Positions 1 through 7,559 of a stretch of 22,963 bases of DNA are shown in pieces. How positions within the stretch are numbered: position 1 is the first letter of the stretch; each line of letters opens with the position of its first letter. The stretch comes from RGIG5612 sp045627365 (GTDB lineage Bacteria > Bacillota > Clostridia > Lachnospirales > Lachnospiraceae). The stretch is from positions 1 through 22,963 of the forward strand of contig JAZQNN010000041.1 in the NCBI GenBank assembly GCA_045627365.1. The letters run 5' to 3'. Position numbers and translations under genes: made by a program. The notes under the pieces are model-generated. The model had not been told where the DNA came from. It did no database searches and was given only the letters and a program-made list of their open reading frames with translations.

Positions 1-1204
1 CAACGAGAATTACAAGAACCTGAACGAGAGCTACCTGTTCACGGAAATCGCTCACAGGGTTGCGGCTTTTACAGAGGCGCATCCTGAGAAGAAGATAATC
101 AAAATGGGAATCGGCGACGTTACGCGTCCTCTGGTTCCGGCAGTTACGGACGCGCTCAAGAAGGCTTCTGATGAAATGGGCGCAGCCGAAACTTTTCGCG
201 GATACGGCCCTGAGCAGGGATACGATTTCCTGCGCGAGAAGATACAGAAATATTACGCTGCGATCGGCGCGGAGCTTGAGCTCGGAGAGATCTTTATCTC
301 GGACGGAGCCAAGAGTGATGTCGGCAATATCACAGATCTTTTCAGTCCGGACAATATCGTAGCAGTTCCTGACCCGGTTTATCCGGTATATGTTGATACC
401 AACATCATGAACGGCCGCAAGATCGTTTATTTTGAGGCAAATGAAGCCAACGGATTCCTCCCGATGCCTGAAGACATCCGCGAAGGTTCGCTGGCAGAAG
501 GCGAGAACATAGACATTGTATATATGTGTTCTCCGAATAATCCGACAGGCGCGGTTTACAGCCGCGCGCAGCTTAAGACATGGGTCGACTGGGCAAGGGC
601 CAACGGCGCAGTGATCCTCTTCGATTCAGCGTACGAATTCTTCGTAACGGATAACGGCGATGCTTCATGGGAGGAAGGCCTTCCGCGCAGCATTTTCGAG
701 ATCCCGGGCGCTAAGGAATGCGCGATCGAGTTCTGCTCGCTTTCCAAGACCGCGGGCTTTACCGGAACACGCTGCGGCTACACCGTAGTTCCTTACGGAC
801 TGGGCGCGCTTAACAAGATGTGGGTCCGCCGCCAGACGACCAAGTTCAACGGAACATCTTACATCATCCAGCGCGGCGCAGAGGCGGTATTTACCGAAGA
901 AGGACAGCGCCAGGTGCGTGAAAATATCGATTATTACCGTCAGAACGCGCGCATCATCACAGCGGCATTTGATGAGCTGGGGATCTGGTACACGGGCGGC
1001 AAAAATTCCCCGTACATCTGGATGAAATGTCCGAACGGCATGTCATCCTGGGAATTCTTCGATTTCCTGCTTGAAAATGCAGGCGTTGTCGGAACTCCGG
1101 GCGCCGGATTCGGCGCGAACGGAGAAGGCTTCTTCCGCCTGACAGCATTCTCGACCAACGAGCTGACGAAGGAAGCTATGGAGCGTTTTAAGAGCATATT
1201 ATGA
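1..1204 (+). CDS. dapL: LL-diaminopimelate aminotransferase, 5'-truncated by window edge
   Basis: PLP-dependent aminotransferase that makes LL-diaminopimelate directly from tetrahydrodipicolinate, feeding lysine and peptidoglycan synthesis in the cytoplasm. The reading frame is already open at base 2 and translates to the family-typical N-terminal stretch (NENYKNLNESYLF), so the true start lies just upstream of the window and the ATG at 104 is internal. Visible motifs are KMGIGDVTRPL near the N-terminus, the CSPNNPTGAVY stretch, and SLSKTAGFTGTRCGY with the PLP-binding lysine. About 400 residues are present, close to full length. The stop is TGA at 1202-1204, followed by a hairpin. The DapL family (rather than another class I aminotransferase) is chosen because of the GDVTRPL and SKTAGFTGTRCG signatures. 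Confidence 0.95.
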   Translation, partial: NENYKNLNESYLFTEIAHRVAAFTEAHPEKKIIKMGIGDVTRPLVPAVTDALKKASDEMGAAETFRGYGPEQGYDFLREKIQKYYAAIGAELELGEIFISDGAKSDVGNITDLFSPDNIVAVPDPVYPVYVDTNIMNGRKIVYFEANEANGFLPMPEDIREGSLAEGENIDIVYMCSPNNPTGAVYSRAQLKTWVDWARANGAVILFDSAYEFFVTDNGDASWEEGLPRSIFEIPGAKECAIEFCSLSKTAGFTGTRCGYTVVPYGLGALNKMWVRRQTTKFNGTSYIIQRGAEAVFTEEGQRQVRENIDYYRQNARIITAAFDELGIWYTGGKNSPYIWMKCPNGMSSWEFFDFLLENAGVVGTPGAGFGANGEGFFRLTAFSTNELTKEAMERFKSIL

Positions 1205-1213
1205 CCGAAACAG

Positions 1214-1245
1214 AAGGACGCACATCGCTGATGCGCGTCCTTTGT
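1214..1245 (+). terminator. Hairpin 3' of dapL
   Basis: Arms 1214-1226 and 1230-1242 (AAGGACGC core) pair with one mismatch around a 3-base loop, followed by a very short T stretch. The ribosome binding site (RBS) of the next gene follows within 10 bases and leaves no room for a promoter, so this may be a partial terminator that lets some transcription reach the downstream ATPase gene. Confidence 0.6.
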
Positions 1246-1265
1246 CATAGGAAGGATGAACAAAT

Positions 1266-3155
1266 ATGATAAAAGACGGAAAAATCTGGGTAGCGAAAGC
1301 CGGCAGTAAAGAGCTGTATCTGTTGCCGGGCATGGCCAACAGACATGGCCTTATAGCAGGCGCGACCGGCACAGGCAAAACGATCACACTGAAGGTCATT
1401 GCGGAGTCATTTTCCGATATGGGAGTGCCCGTATTTTTCAGCGATGTCAAGGGCGATCTGACCGGCATGTGCGTTGCGGGAGAAGACAGCGAAGACATGC
1501 AGGGACGCATCAAGAAGTTCGGCATCGAGGGCTGGCAGTACAAGTCATATCCGACGGTTTTCTGGGATATTTTCGGAGAAAAAGGACACCCTTTGCGCGT
1601 AACGGTATCGGGCCTCGGACCGATGCTTCTTGCACGGCTTCTTAACCTGACAGATGTACAGGAAGGCGTTCTCAATATCGTTTTTAAAGTTGCCGACGAG
1701 CAGGGGCTTCTGCTTATCGACATGAAGGACCTGCGCGCAATGCTCAAATACGTCGGCGACAACCGTGAAGAATTCACTACTATGTACGGCAACGTATCGA
1801 CCGCGAGCGTAGGCGCGATCCAGAGAGCGCTCCTCAAATTCGAGCAGGAAGGCGGACTTGGCATGTTCGGCGAGCCGGACCTGGATATCAAGGACTGGAT
1901 CCGTACGGACGCTTCGGGCCGCGGACTGATCAATATTCTTTACAGTGCAAAGCTTTTCCAGAGCCCGACAACATACGCCACATTCCTTCTGTGGCTCCTT
2001 ACCGAGCTTTACGAGAGGCTTCCTGAGGTCGGCGACCTTGACAAGCCGCGCATGGTATTCTTCTTCGATGAGGCTCACTGCCTGTTCGACGATACGCCGA
2101 AGGCTCTTCATCAGAAGATATTCCAGGTCATCAAGCTGATCAGATCAAAGGGAGTAGGCGTATTTTTCGTAACGCAGAACCCTTCGGATATCCCGGGCGA
2201 TGTGCTCGGACAGCTGTCAAACAGGATCCAGCACGGCCTGCGCGCATACACGCCGAAGGAACTTGAGGGCGTAAAGGCCGCATGTGAGGGCTTCAGGGTC
2301 AATCCCGCATTCGATACGAGGGAAGCACTTCTTGAGATCGGAACAGGCGAGGCGCTCGTAAGCTTCCTTGATGAGAAGGGAATCCCGTCCATCGTTGAAA
2401 AAGCCAGGATACTTCCGCCGCAGAGCCTTATGGGCGCAGCGGACGAGAACCGCGTGAACCAGGTCATTCTGACATCAGAATTCGAACTTAAATATCGCGA
2501 TGAGGTCGACAGACGCTCGGCGTATGAAATAATAATGGAAGCAGCCGGCAAACTTGACCCGGCTGAGGCAGCAGGTGATGCCGAGCCGGAGACCACAGAA
2601 TCAGATGAGACAGATGCACCTGTGATCCAGAAGAAGATCCCTGCATACAGGATCAATGATATCCCGTATGACTCTGACGGTAATCCGATCCCTGAAGAGG
2701 CACTGGCGACCCCTGAGGAAATAGAGGCCATCAAGGAGCAGCTTGCCGGAAAGCAGCAGGAGGCAGTCGCGGGAACATCTACCGGTGCCAAGACTCAGAC
2801 CGAGCTTCTGGCAGAGCAGATCAAGGCCAGAAAGGCAGCCGCTGCAGAAGGAAATAATACTTTGCCGGCGGTCACCGAAGGAGCTTCGGAAGAAAGACTT
2901 CCTGCGATCAAGAACAAGACGACCAAGAAGACGCAAAGCGCGGCTTCCAAGACGGCTCAGCGCGCCGCGACCAACGCCGCTTCTTCAGTCGCAAGGTCAG
3001 TCAGCACGAATATCGTCAACAGCATCACCGGCACAGGTAAGATCTCGAGCGCCGCAACCATAGGAAAACGGGCCGCGACCAACGCGCTCAGCTCAGTGAT
3101 GCGTTCGGGCGCTTCCTCGCTTGTAAGGGGCATTTTCGGCAATCTGACGAAGTGA
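1266..3155 (+). CDS. HerA-like/DUF853 ATPase
   Basis: A 629-residue P-loop ATPase of the HerA/FtsK superfamily, DUF853 type. Walker A is GATGTGKT at residues 32-39 and Walker B is MVFFFDEAH at about 263-271; further conserved-looking stretches are FFSDVKGDLTGM and GVFFVTQNPSDIPGDVLGQLSNRIQHGLRAYTP (read in parts). Residues from about 430 on are acidic, then Ala/Ser/Lys-rich and low in complexity, ending in a conserved-looking RGIFGNL tail. HerA proteins are hexameric DNA translocases; the role of the DUF853 branch is poorly defined, so a DNA-processing function is inference. No nuclease partner such as NurA is adjacent. The start ATG at 1266 has the SD sequence AGGAAGGA 9 bases upstream. Confidence 0.9.
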   Translation: MIKDGKIWVAKAGSKELYLLPGMANRHGLIAGATGTGKTITLKVIAESFSDMGVPVFFSDVKGDLTGMCVAGEDSEDMQGRIKKFGIEGWQYKSYPTVFWDIFGEKGHPLRVTVSGLGPMLLARLLNLTDVQEGVLNIVFKVADEQGLLLIDMKDLRAMLKYVGDNREEFTTMYGNVSTASVGAIQRALLKFEQEGGLGMFGEPDLDIKDWIRTDASGRGLINILYSAKLFQSPTTYATFLLWLLTELYERLPEVGDLDKPRMVFFFDEAHCLFDDTPKALHQKIFQVIKLIRSKGVGVFFVTQNPSDIPGDVLGQLSNRIQHGLRAYTPKELEGVKAACEGFRVNPAFDTREALLEIGTGEALVSFLDEKGIPSIVEKARILPPQSLMGAADENRVNQVILTSEFELKYRDEVDRRSAYEIIMEAAGKLDPAEAAGDAEPETTESDETDAPVIQKKIPAYRINDIPYDSDGNPIPEEALATPEEIEAIKEQLAGKQQEAVAGTSTGAKTQTELLAEQIKARKAAAAEGNNTLPAVTEGASEERLPAIKNKTTKKTQSAASKTAQRAATNAASSVARSVSTNIVNSITGTGKISSAATIGKRAATNALSSVMRSGASSLVRGIFGNLTK

Positions 3156-3202
3156 TAGCGTGACAAATTAAAGATTTTTGCCGAAAATTGGCATTTTTAT
3201 AT

Positions 3203-3230
3203 TTGTATTACGTATTACATGTGGTAATAT
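3203..3230 (+). promoter_or_regulatory. Promoter of the DUF1508 gene
   Basis: TTGTAT at 3203-3208, 16 bases, then TAATAT at 3225-3230, preceded by TGG (extended -10). It lies 54 bases before the chosen start of the DUF1508 gene. Confidence 0.6.
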
Positions 3231-3283
3231 GTGCTTATGAATCGGTAATAAACCTACCACAATACAGGAGGAGAATGAGTAAA

Positions 3284-3655
3284 ATGGGTAAATTTGAAGT
3301 ATCAGCAACCAAGAATGGCGGCGTTAAATTCAATCTCGTTGCAAGCAATGGTCAGACAATCGCAACATCACAGGTTTACAAGTCAGAGAAGACCTGCAAG
3401 GTTGGTATCGCAAGTGTTCAGAAGAATGCTCCTATCGCAGCAATCGAGAACCAGACAGTAGAAGGCTTCGAGCCTGCAAAATGCCCGAAGTTCGAGATCT
3501 ACGCAGACAAGGCAGGCGAGTTCCGTTTCCGCCTGAAAGCTACTAACGGCCAGATCATCGCTACCGGCGAGGGCTACAAGACCTTAAAGAGCTGCCAGAA
3601 CGGCGTTGCAAGCGTACAGAAGAACGCTCCGGAAGCTAAGATCGTTATTAAATAA
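3284..3655 (+). CDS. DUF1508 (YegP-like) two-repeat protein
   Basis: A 123-residue protein made of two copies of a ~50-residue unit: GKFEVSATKNGGVKFNLVAS...SVQKNAPIA and PKFEIYADKAGEFRFRLKAT...SVQKNAPEA. This is the DUF1508/UPF0339 fold of the YegP family. The biochemical function is not established and none is assigned here. The start at 3284 is preferred because SD AGGAGGAG (3266-3273) sits 10 bases upstream. The ATG at 3275 is too close to the SD, and a longer open frame back to 3188 would run through the promoter. The gene is monocistronic between its own promoter and a strong terminator. Confidence 0.88.
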   Translation: MGKFEVSATKNGGVKFNLVASNGQTIATSQVYKSEKTCKVGIASVQKNAPIAAIENQTVEGFEPAKCPKFEIYADKAGEFRFRLKATNGQIIATGEGYKTLKSCQNGVASVQKNAPEAKIVIK

Positions 3656-3672
3656 TTTCTGAAGATTGATTT

Positions 3673-3708
3673 AAAGGGCTGTGAAGATCACTTCACAGCC
3701 CTTTTTTT
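3673..3708 (+). terminator. Rho-independent terminator of the DUF1508 gene
   Basis: GGGCTGTGAAG at 3676-3686 and CTTCACAGCCC at 3691-3701 form an 11-bp stem with a 4-base loop, followed by seven T. Confidence 0.92.
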
Positions 3709-3718
3709 CGCCTATTTT

Positions 3719-3863
3719 CCCAAAAGAGAAAAATCCCGCCATTTTAATGCGTTTCCGGGCCTGCCGTCTCTCCGGGTTTTTCGGCAGGTTTGTATAATAC
3801 TTAACAAAGTCCCAATCTAAAGCGGTATTTATTTGCAAATACAACAATATACCCCATCTTCGT
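3719..3863. repeat. Dispersed repeat, copy A (about 140 bp)
   Basis: Imperfect direct repeat of 22814-22950. Shared blocks in the same order are CCAAAAGAGAAAAAT, ATTTTARTG, CCTGCCGTCTCTCC, TTTTCGGCAGGTT, GTATAA, then TAACAAAGTC, TTATTTGC and ACAACA. In both copies the block begins just after a rho-independent terminator. The origin is unknown; there is no coding potential. Confidence 0.75.
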
Positions 3864-3917
3864 GTTCGCTCACGAATGACCTCATCAAACCTGCCGAATT
3901 TTCGGAGAGACGGCAGG
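3760..3917. repeat. Inverted pair of a CCTGCCG hairpin unit
   Basis: The unit 3760-3792 (CCTGCCG stem, loop with TCTCTCC, CGGCAGG, then TTTG) recurs in inverted orientation at 3886-3917. The ~93-base spacer has a small hairpin at 3859-3876 (TTCGTG/CACGAA). Each unit is itself a 7-bp hairpin, and the two units can pair with each other over about 30 bp. Confidence 0.75.
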
Positions 3918-4008
3918 TCTACAAAGCCTCTTTTTTCGTAGAATTTTTCTCTTTTCGGTTTTTTCTGTTTTTTTCGCCTGCTGATTTGCTCGAGCAGCGC
4001 AAAAATTG

Positions 4009-4047
4009 CCTGCCGAGAGCCATCTTGAGAAAAGGCCACTCGGCAGG
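4009..4047. repeat. Further CCTGCCGAG...CTCGGCAGG hairpin
   Basis: CCTGCCGAG at 4009-4017 pairs with CTCGGCAGG at 4039-4047, with further GCC/GGC pairing inside. It shares the CCTGCCG/CGGCAGG core with the hairpins at 3760 and 3886 and with the copy near 22854. Confidence 0.6.
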
Positions 4048-4083
4048 ACGCTGTTTGTTGAATGGATTTCCATTTTTCGCTTA

Positions 4084-4201
4084 TTTTTTCAACATTGCAT
4101 AGTTATGCAAGGCTTAGACGGGCTTTGCGCTATAGGAAACAGCGCAAAAATGGCGATTTCAAGTATGCCGAAAGCCCCGCCAGACTAAAACGTTGAAAAA
4201 A
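4084..4201. other. Candidate multi-branched structured element in the 3.7-4.35 kb spacer
   Basis: Closing stem TTTTTTCAAC (4084-4093) with GTTGAAAAAA (4192-4201). Inside are a 7-bp hairpin TTGCATA/TATGCAA (4095-4110), a TTAG/CTAA and GGGCTT/AAGCCC helix (4114-4125 with 4172-4188) and an apical TTTGCGCT/AGCGCAAA hairpin (4124-4148). Whether it is transcribed is unknown. The rest of the gene-free stretch 3709-4302 holds only the repeats listed separately and T-rich sequence. Confidence 0.4.
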
Positions 4202-4304
4202 ATGTAAGAAAATGGAAGTTCATTCACACCAGACGGGCACGAGGGAAAAGCTCACGCATAAAAGGCATAGAATATGCAGAATTAATGAATAATATGCACG
4301 GCAT

Positions 4305-4338
4305 AAAAAGGGCCTTGGCTCAAAAAGAACCAAGGCCC
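4305..4338 (-). terminator. Terminator of the formate/nitrite-family transporter gene
   Basis: GGGCCTTGG (4310-4318) and CCAAGGCCC (4330-4338) form a perfect 9-bp stem. Read on the minus strand the stem is followed by TTTTT. Confidence 0.85.
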
Positions 4339-4352
4339 AATCAGCCTAGATA

Positions 4353-4961
4353 TTAATTTTTTTTCGGCTTCATCGCCATACCAAGTACCGGAAGAAGCAT
4401 GCCGCCGATGGTGTTGCCAAGGACAACGGTTCCGATAAATCCGAGCGCCCGGAGCGTATAGAAATTGCCGGCTGCGAAGTAGAACATATCGGCGATAGAG
4501 TGCTCAAAACCGCTCAGAATGAAGCACGGGATGCCGAAGATGATCGCGATGACGTTCTTGTCATGCTTTTTGAATACTTCGACTGCCAGATAAATGATGA
4601 TGCCGCAGAAGATACCGCGGATCAGCGTCTGCGGGAAGGTCTGGGAGAATTTGCCGGAGCACAGCGTCTCGGCAGCTTCACCGATCTTAGGAACCGCAAA
4701 TCTGAGTGCAAGTCCGCATACGACGGTCCCGATCAGGTTGCCCAAAAGTCCCAGAAAAGTAGTTGCGAAAGAATCCTTGGTCGGATTCTCCGGGATGTAG
4801 CAGATCCTGCCTGTATACAGGGCGTAGCCAAGGAAGCAGATGCACAGAAGCGCGATGCCGAAAAGGAAAGCACCGACGATCCTGTTTTCGCAGGACAGGA
4901 ATATTGCTCCACCTAAGGAGATGAGGATTCCTGCACAGATTCCGGAAATAATTTTCTTCAT
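4353..4961 (-). CDS. Short formate/nitrite transporter (FNT) family membrane protein
   Basis: A 202-residue hydrophobic protein with about six predicted membrane segments and the FNT-typical GFEHSIADMFYFAAGNF stretch, NLIGTVVCG and LGNTIGGMLLPVLG. FNT proteins are pentameric channels for small monovalent anions such as formate, nitrite or hydrosulfide; the substrate cannot be told from sequence. It is shorter than the FocA/NirC type but fits the compact FNT form seen in Firmicutes. The start ATG (4959-4961) is preferred over an ATG 12 codons upstream because AAGGAGGAT sits right before it at 4966-4974. It lies 60 bases after thrS, with the thrS terminator between. Confidence 0.85.
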   Translation of the reverse strand: MKKIISGICAGILISLGGAIFLSCENRIVGAFLFGIALLCICFLGYALYTGRICYIPENPTKDSFATTFLGLLGNLIGTVVCGLALRFAVPKIGEAAETLCSGKFSQTFPQTLIRGIFCGIIIYLAVEVFKKHDKNVIAIIFGIPCFILSGFEHSIADMFYFAAGNFYTLRALGFIGTVVLGNTIGGMLLPVLGMAMKPKKN

Positions 4962-4973
4962 AAATATCCTCCT

Positions 4974-5006
4974 TAAATAAAAGCGGCGGCAGACCAAGCT
5001 GCCGCC
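4974..5006 (-). terminator. Terminator between thrS and the FNT gene
   Basis: GGCGGCAG (4985-4992) and CTGCCGCC (4999-5006) form an 8-bp GC stem. On the minus strand it is followed by GCTTTTATTTA. The T tract touches the SD of the downstream transporter gene. Confidence 0.8.
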
Positions 5007-5021
5007 AGTTGTTGTTTAAAT

Positions 5022-6788
5022 TCAGGCTTTTTCTTCCTTGTCCAGGATGGAGATGAGCTGCTCGATGCTCATGGAGCCGAGGTCCTGATTCTCACCGTCG
5101 TCACGGCGGCGAACAGATACAGTTCCGGCCTCTTCCTCCTTCTCGCCGACAACCAGGATGTAAGGAACACGCTCGTTGCGGGCTTCACGGATCTTGTAGC
5201 CGATCTTCTCGGAACGCTCGTCAACTTCGGTACGGAAGCCGTACTTCTTGAGGTCGATCTGAACATGCTCTGCATAAGCTGTGTACTTCTCGGAGATCGG
5301 AAGGATCTTGAGCTGTACAGGAGCGAGCCAGAACGGGAACTTGCCGGCAAAATGCTCGATCAGGATACCGATAAATCTCTCAATAGAGCCGAAGCATACG
5401 CGGTGGATCATGATAGGCCTGTGAGCCTGGCCGTCCTGTCCGATGTATTCAGTCTCAAAACGCTGCGGAAGCTGGAAGTCGAGCTGGATGGTACCGCACT
5501 GCCATGTACGTCCGATGGAATCCTCCAGATGGAAGTCGATCTTCGGGCCGTAGAACGCGCCGTCGCCTTCGTTGATAACGTAAGCTATTCCGAGGCCATC
5601 AAGAGCTGCCTTAAGGCCGTTTGTAGCCATCTCCCAGTCCTCGTCAGAACCCATTGAATCGTCCGGACGGGTAGAAAGCTCAACGTGGTATTTGAAACCG
5701 AATTTCTTGTAAACTTCGTCGATAAGACGAACAACACCCTTGATCTCATAAGGGATCTGCTCAGGAGTCGTGAAAATATGAGCATCGTCCTGGGTGAAGC
5801 ATCTTACACGCATAAGACCGTGCAGCTGACCGGATTTCTCGTGACGGTGAACCAGTCCGAGCTCGCCGATCCTGAGCGGCAGATCACGGTAGGAGTGAGG
5901 CTCCATCTTGTAAACGAGCAAGCCGCCAGGGCAGTTCATTGGCTTGATGGCGAAATCCTCTTCGTCAATAACGGTGGTGTACATATTCTCGCGGTAGTGA
6001 TCCCAGTGACCGGAGGTCTCCCAAAGCTTTCTGTCAAGCATAATAGGGGTTGAGATCTCAACATATCCCTCACGTGTGTGAATCTTGCGCCAGTAATCAA
6101 TAAGAAGATTCTTAACGATCATGCCCTTCGGAAGGAAGAACGGGAATCCCGGGCCCTCATCCATAAGAGCGAAGATGCCGAGCTCTTTGCCAAGGCGTCT
6201 GTGGTCACGTTTGCGGGCCTCTTCAAGGCGGGCAAGGTACTCGTCAAGGAGCTCCTTGTGCGGGAAAGAAGTGCCGTAAATACGTGTGAGCATCTTGTTG
6301 TGCTCATCGCCTCTCCAGTACGCGCCGGCAACGCTTGTGAGCTTGAAAGCTTTGATAGCGCTGGTGTAGGTTACGTGAGGGCCTGCGCACAGCTCAAGGT
6401 AATCTCCCTGCTGGAAGAAGCTGAGAACAGCATCCTCAGGAAGGTCGTTGATCAGCTGGACCTTGTAGTCCTCACCTTTCTCGCTCATGACCTTAAGAGC
6501 TTCTGCACGCTCCATGGTGAAGTGAGTGAGCTTAAGGTTTTCTTTTATGATCTTTTTCATTTCAGCTTCGATCTCAGCCAGGTTGGCGTCGGTGAAGTCA
6601 AAATCAAAGTCAAAATCGTAGTAAAATCCGTCCTTGATAGCCGGACCGATAGCACATTTGGTGGTTGGGTAGAGGCGCTTTACAGCCTGCGCCAGAATAT
6701 GCGAAGTAGTATGTCTAAAGGCTTCTGCTCCGATTTCCTCTTCGAAAGAGCACTCCTGAACCATTCCGTTCTGTAAAATTACTTTCAT
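5022..6788 (-). CDS. thrS: Threonyl-tRNA synthetase lacking a full TGS domain
   Basis: Class II aminoacyl-tRNA synthetase charging tRNA-Thr; 588 residues. The editing domain is intact: HTTSH at 26-30 and CAGPH at 134-138. Catalytic core: a zinc-binding Cys in MNCPGG, the motif 2 region RHEKSGQLHGLMRVR, His in TQDDAHIF, His in IMIHR, motif 3 GSIERFIGILIEHF. The C-terminal anticodon-binding domain is about 490-588. Start ATG 6786-6788 has GGAGGTT just upstream; a further upstream ATG at 6818 lacks an SD. Only about 25 residues precede the editing domain, where most bacterial ThrRS carry a ~60-residue TGS domain. No T-box leader fits in the ~190-base upstream gap. Confidence 0.96.
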   Translation of the reverse strand: MKVILQNGMVQECSFEEEIGAEAFRHTTSHILAQAVKRLYPTTKCAIGPAIKDGFYYDFDFDFDFTDANLAEIEAEMKKIIKENLKLTHFTMERAEALKVMSEKGEDYKVQLINDLPEDAVLSFFQQGDYLELCAGPHVTYTSAIKAFKLTSVAGAYWRGDEHNKMLTRIYGTSFPHKELLDEYLARLEEARKRDHRRLGKELGIFALMDEGPGFPFFLPKGMIVKNLLIDYWRKIHTREGYVEISTPIMLDRKLWETSGHWDHYRENMYTTVIDEEDFAIKPMNCPGGLLVYKMEPHSYRDLPLRIGELGLVHRHEKSGQLHGLMRVRCFTQDDAHIFTTPEQIPYEIKGVVRLIDEVYKKFGFKYHVELSTRPDDSMGSDEDWEMATNGLKAALDGLGIAYVINEGDGAFYGPKIDFHLEDSIGRTWQCGTIQLDFQLPQRFETEYIGQDGQAHRPIMIHRVCFGSIERFIGILIEHFAGKFPFWLAPVQLKILPISEKYTAYAEHVQIDLKKYGFRTEVDERSEKIGYKIREARNERVPYILVVGEKEEEAGTVSVRRRDDGENQDLGSMSIEQLISILDKEEKA

Positions 6789-6978
6789 AATAACCTCCGT
6801 TGGGGCACATTTGCCCATATCATCCCATAGAATAGCACAATTGCGAAAAAGATGGTAGAAAAAAATAATGCGCGCACAAAATAAGTAAAATATCGAGCGT
6901 ATAAATCAGAAAATGCATCACAGCAACCGTCGAAAAAGGGGTAGAATAAACTCAAAAAGATCGGAAAGGCGGATAATT

Positions 6979-7506
6979 ATGAATACTTTGGATGCGATTT
7001 ACTCAAGAATGAGCGTGAGAGAATACTCCGACAAGCCTGTTTCGGACGAAGATCTTACCAAGATCCTGAAGGCGGCAATGTCAGGTCCTTCGTGCGTGGA
7101 CGCCAGGGACTGGCAGTTCCTTGTAACGAGGGATAAAGAGATCCTTAACAAAATGGCAGACAATAACGGACGTCCTGCCCAGCCATTGAGGGGCGCAGCG
7201 CTCGGAATAATGGTTATAGGAGATTTGGATGCGGCATTCGGCGGCGCCCCGGATTACTGGATCGTAGACGGCTCGATCGCAGCACAGAACATGATCCTTG
7301 CAGCAAGAGAGCTTGGGATCGGCACAGTCTGGCTCGGAACATATCCGCAGATGAACAGGGTAGAGGCACTTCAGAAGGCATTCGACCTGCCGAAGAACAT
7401 GGTTCCTCATTCGATCATCTCATTCGGATATCCGGCAGCAGGCGAGCTTCCCGCAGCGGACAGAACCGTTCTGGAACCGGAAAAGATTCACGTAGATAAG
7501 TGGTAA
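6979..7506 (+). CDS. Nitroreductase family flavoprotein
   Basis: A 175-residue FMN-dependent nitroreductase-fold protein. Visible features are the N-terminal SRMSVREYSDKPV (FMN phosphate-binding Arg/Ser), GPSCVDARDWQFLVT, the central ALGIMVIGDLD strand, SIAAQNMILAARELGIGTVWLG and the late IISFGYPA strand. Such enzymes reduce nitro compounds, quinones or flavins with NAD(P)H; the physiological substrate is unknown. The start at 6979 is preferred over an upstream in-frame ATG at 6913 because a GGAAAGG SD precedes it and the family begins at this point. The gene ends 15 bases before a strong terminator and is monocistronic. Confidence 0.92.
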   Translation: MNTLDAIYSRMSVREYSDKPVSDEDLTKILKAAMSGPSCVDARDWQFLVTRDKEILNKMADNNGRPAQPLRGAALGIMVIGDLDAAFGGAPDYWIVDGSIAAQNMILAARELGIGTVWLGTYPQMNRVEALQKAFDLPKNMVPHSIISFGYPAAGELPAADRTVLEPEKIHVDKW

Positions 7507-7521
7507 TTAAGCTTTTTGAGG

Positions 7522-7551
7522 GGCTGCCGCGGTAGTGCGGCAGCCTTTTTT
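7522..7551 (+). terminator. Rho-independent terminator of the nitroreductase gene
   Basis: GGCTGCCGC (7522-7530) pairs with GCGGCAGCC (7537-7545), loop of 6, then six T. Confidence 0.93.
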
Positions 7552-7559
7552 GTATTGAG

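Noticed and set aside
3833..4102. 89-codon plus-strand frame and overlapping minus-strand frames in the 3.7-4.3 kb spacer
   Set aside because: Low-complexity Phe/Arg-rich translation across hairpin repeats, no SD and no recognisable domain.
6789..6978. T-box riboswitch for thrS
   Set aside because: The spacer is too short and shows no T-box sequence or antiterminator fold; only a small GGGCA/TGCCC hairpin is present.
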